Made by a program: the position numbers and the translations under genes | Notes under the pieces: model-generated | Seen by the model: the letters and a program-made list of their open reading frames with translations, nothing else | What the model was told of the DNA's origin: nothing | Database searches by the model: none | Source of the DNA: Watersipora subatra | Lineage: Eukaryota > Bryozoa > Gymnolaemata > Cheilostomatida > Watersiporidae | Assembly: GCF_963576615.1 (NCBI RefSeq) | Contig: NW_027045370.1 | Coordinates: 1-64,000 of the forward strand | Direction: 5' to 3' | DNA: 64,000 nucleotides | Shown here: positions 63,361-64,000 of the stretch, piece after piece | Numbering within the stretch: position 1 is the first letter of the stretch | Layout: the number at the start of each line of letters is the position of its first letter

Positions 63361-63559
63361 GAGAGTCGTGTTGGATTTTGAAACAACTTTGGGAGTTGAA
63401 TGGCATGATTACTTACCACGATCTGGTTTATGGCTTTGCGCTACTTCGCTTTCTCAACTTTGCTCTACTAACCCTTCAGTTGAATCTGGTCGCAACTGCT
63501 CTCTATTTCATTTGATCATTATTCCAGTAACATCATTCTCTATGTTGTATGACTGAGTG

Positions 63560-64000
63560 GATGTATCATGACTTACCAATGTTGCCTTTTACCACTTACT
63601 TTGCAAATATCTTAATCGTACTGGTTGACTAGTCTTTAGCAGTCTTCTCATGGAAAGTTTTGCCATCTTGTTGCATTTTCATCTTTTCTGTTTCGTTTAT
63701 AAGTTCGGTATGTATGTCTTTCTGATCATATGCTCTAGGGCACGGACATCATCGCTTTATTGGGATCTCATCATAAAGGGTTTTGCTTTGTGAGGATTGT
63801 GCAGGGGATAGCAAATCTGTATCAATGGGTGTGTTTTGCAGCATCTGTAGGACATGCAAAATGCATTGTCCATCTTCTGCAGCTTTAATCATTGTTTTCT
63901 TCACTGTCTGTATGGCTCCCTCAACCAGTTCATTCAACCTTGAATAACCTTGGGCAAGAAATTTTTGTGAGTGATGTCTATGTGCTTCATGAAAGTTTTG
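63560..64000 (-). mobile_element. Decayed Ty3/gypsy-type integrase fragment
   Basis: On the minus strand the frame from 63937 to 63749 reads NELVEGAIQTVKKTMIKAAE, then LQMLQNTPIDTDLLSPAQ, the end of a retrotransposon integrase core (the usual NG.AERAVQTVK and RNTP motifs). Upstream codons to 64000 look like the preceding segment. Below 63749 broken frames (KMQQDGK and similar) resemble the integrase C-terminus with stops. It is a partial relic cut by the window edge. Confidence 0.6.

Overview
The window is eukaryotic. It is AT-rich, its genes are split by GT-AG introns, and it is full of minisatellites, MITE-like elements and retroelements. The two recognisable host genes, a KIF21-type kinesin and a HECW-type HECT ubiquitin ligase, are animal genes. 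Their divergence from the human proteins and the style of repeats fit an invertebrate, probably a lophotrochozoan such as a bryozoan or mollusc. The species cannot be fixed from the sequence.

Layout. 1-2230 is TG-rich tandem repeat of about 1.05 kb period. 2734-38925 (+) holds the 3' two thirds of a KIF21 gene: stalk coiled coils, then a C-terminal WD40 propeller and a stop codon. The motor domain lies beyond the left edge. This locus is not a simple exon series. Exons called e1 to e15 here occur as a first block A (e1-e7, e9-e12; 2734-14485). A scrambled block B follows (tail of e4, e5, an inserted LINE, e10-e11, then e6-e7-e8; 15306-25904). Block C (a stump of e1, e9-e12; 27521-35011) leads into unique e13-e15 (36749-38925). 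Intronic minisatellites are duplicated with the exons and differ in copy number between blocks. An intact 1080-codon ORF of a restriction-like-endonuclease LINE (16467-19709, minus) sits in a (TA)n tract of block B. A 726-bp Harbinger-type MITE (9743-10468) is present only in block A.

38926-48371 is an intergenic stretch with a minisatellite, MITE-like elements, unusually perfect hairpins and a possible gag relic. 48418-57293 (+) holds the first eight visible coding exons of a HECW gene: HECW N-terminal domain, C2 domain with one part missing, and a disordered Ser/Asp/Glu-rich region. The WW and HECT domains are not in the window. One HECW intron contains a 2-kb copy of KIF21 intron sequence including KIF21 exon e8 (53019-55011). 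57294-64000 is non-coding, with MITE/SINE relics, a foldback composite element and a decayed Ty3/gypsy integrase on the minus strand at the right edge.

The KIF21 copies carry different lesions. Block A has a 1-nt deletion in e9, blocks A and C share a 17-bp deletion in e11, and block C e12 has lost a WD tryptophan. Intact versions of every visible exon exist, but no colinear reading joins them. Either the gene has been rearranged by template switching or unequal exchange, or two haplotypes have been interleaved in assembly. Foldback junctions and a join shared with the copy in HECW favour at least some real rearrangement. Reads spanning the junctions would decide.
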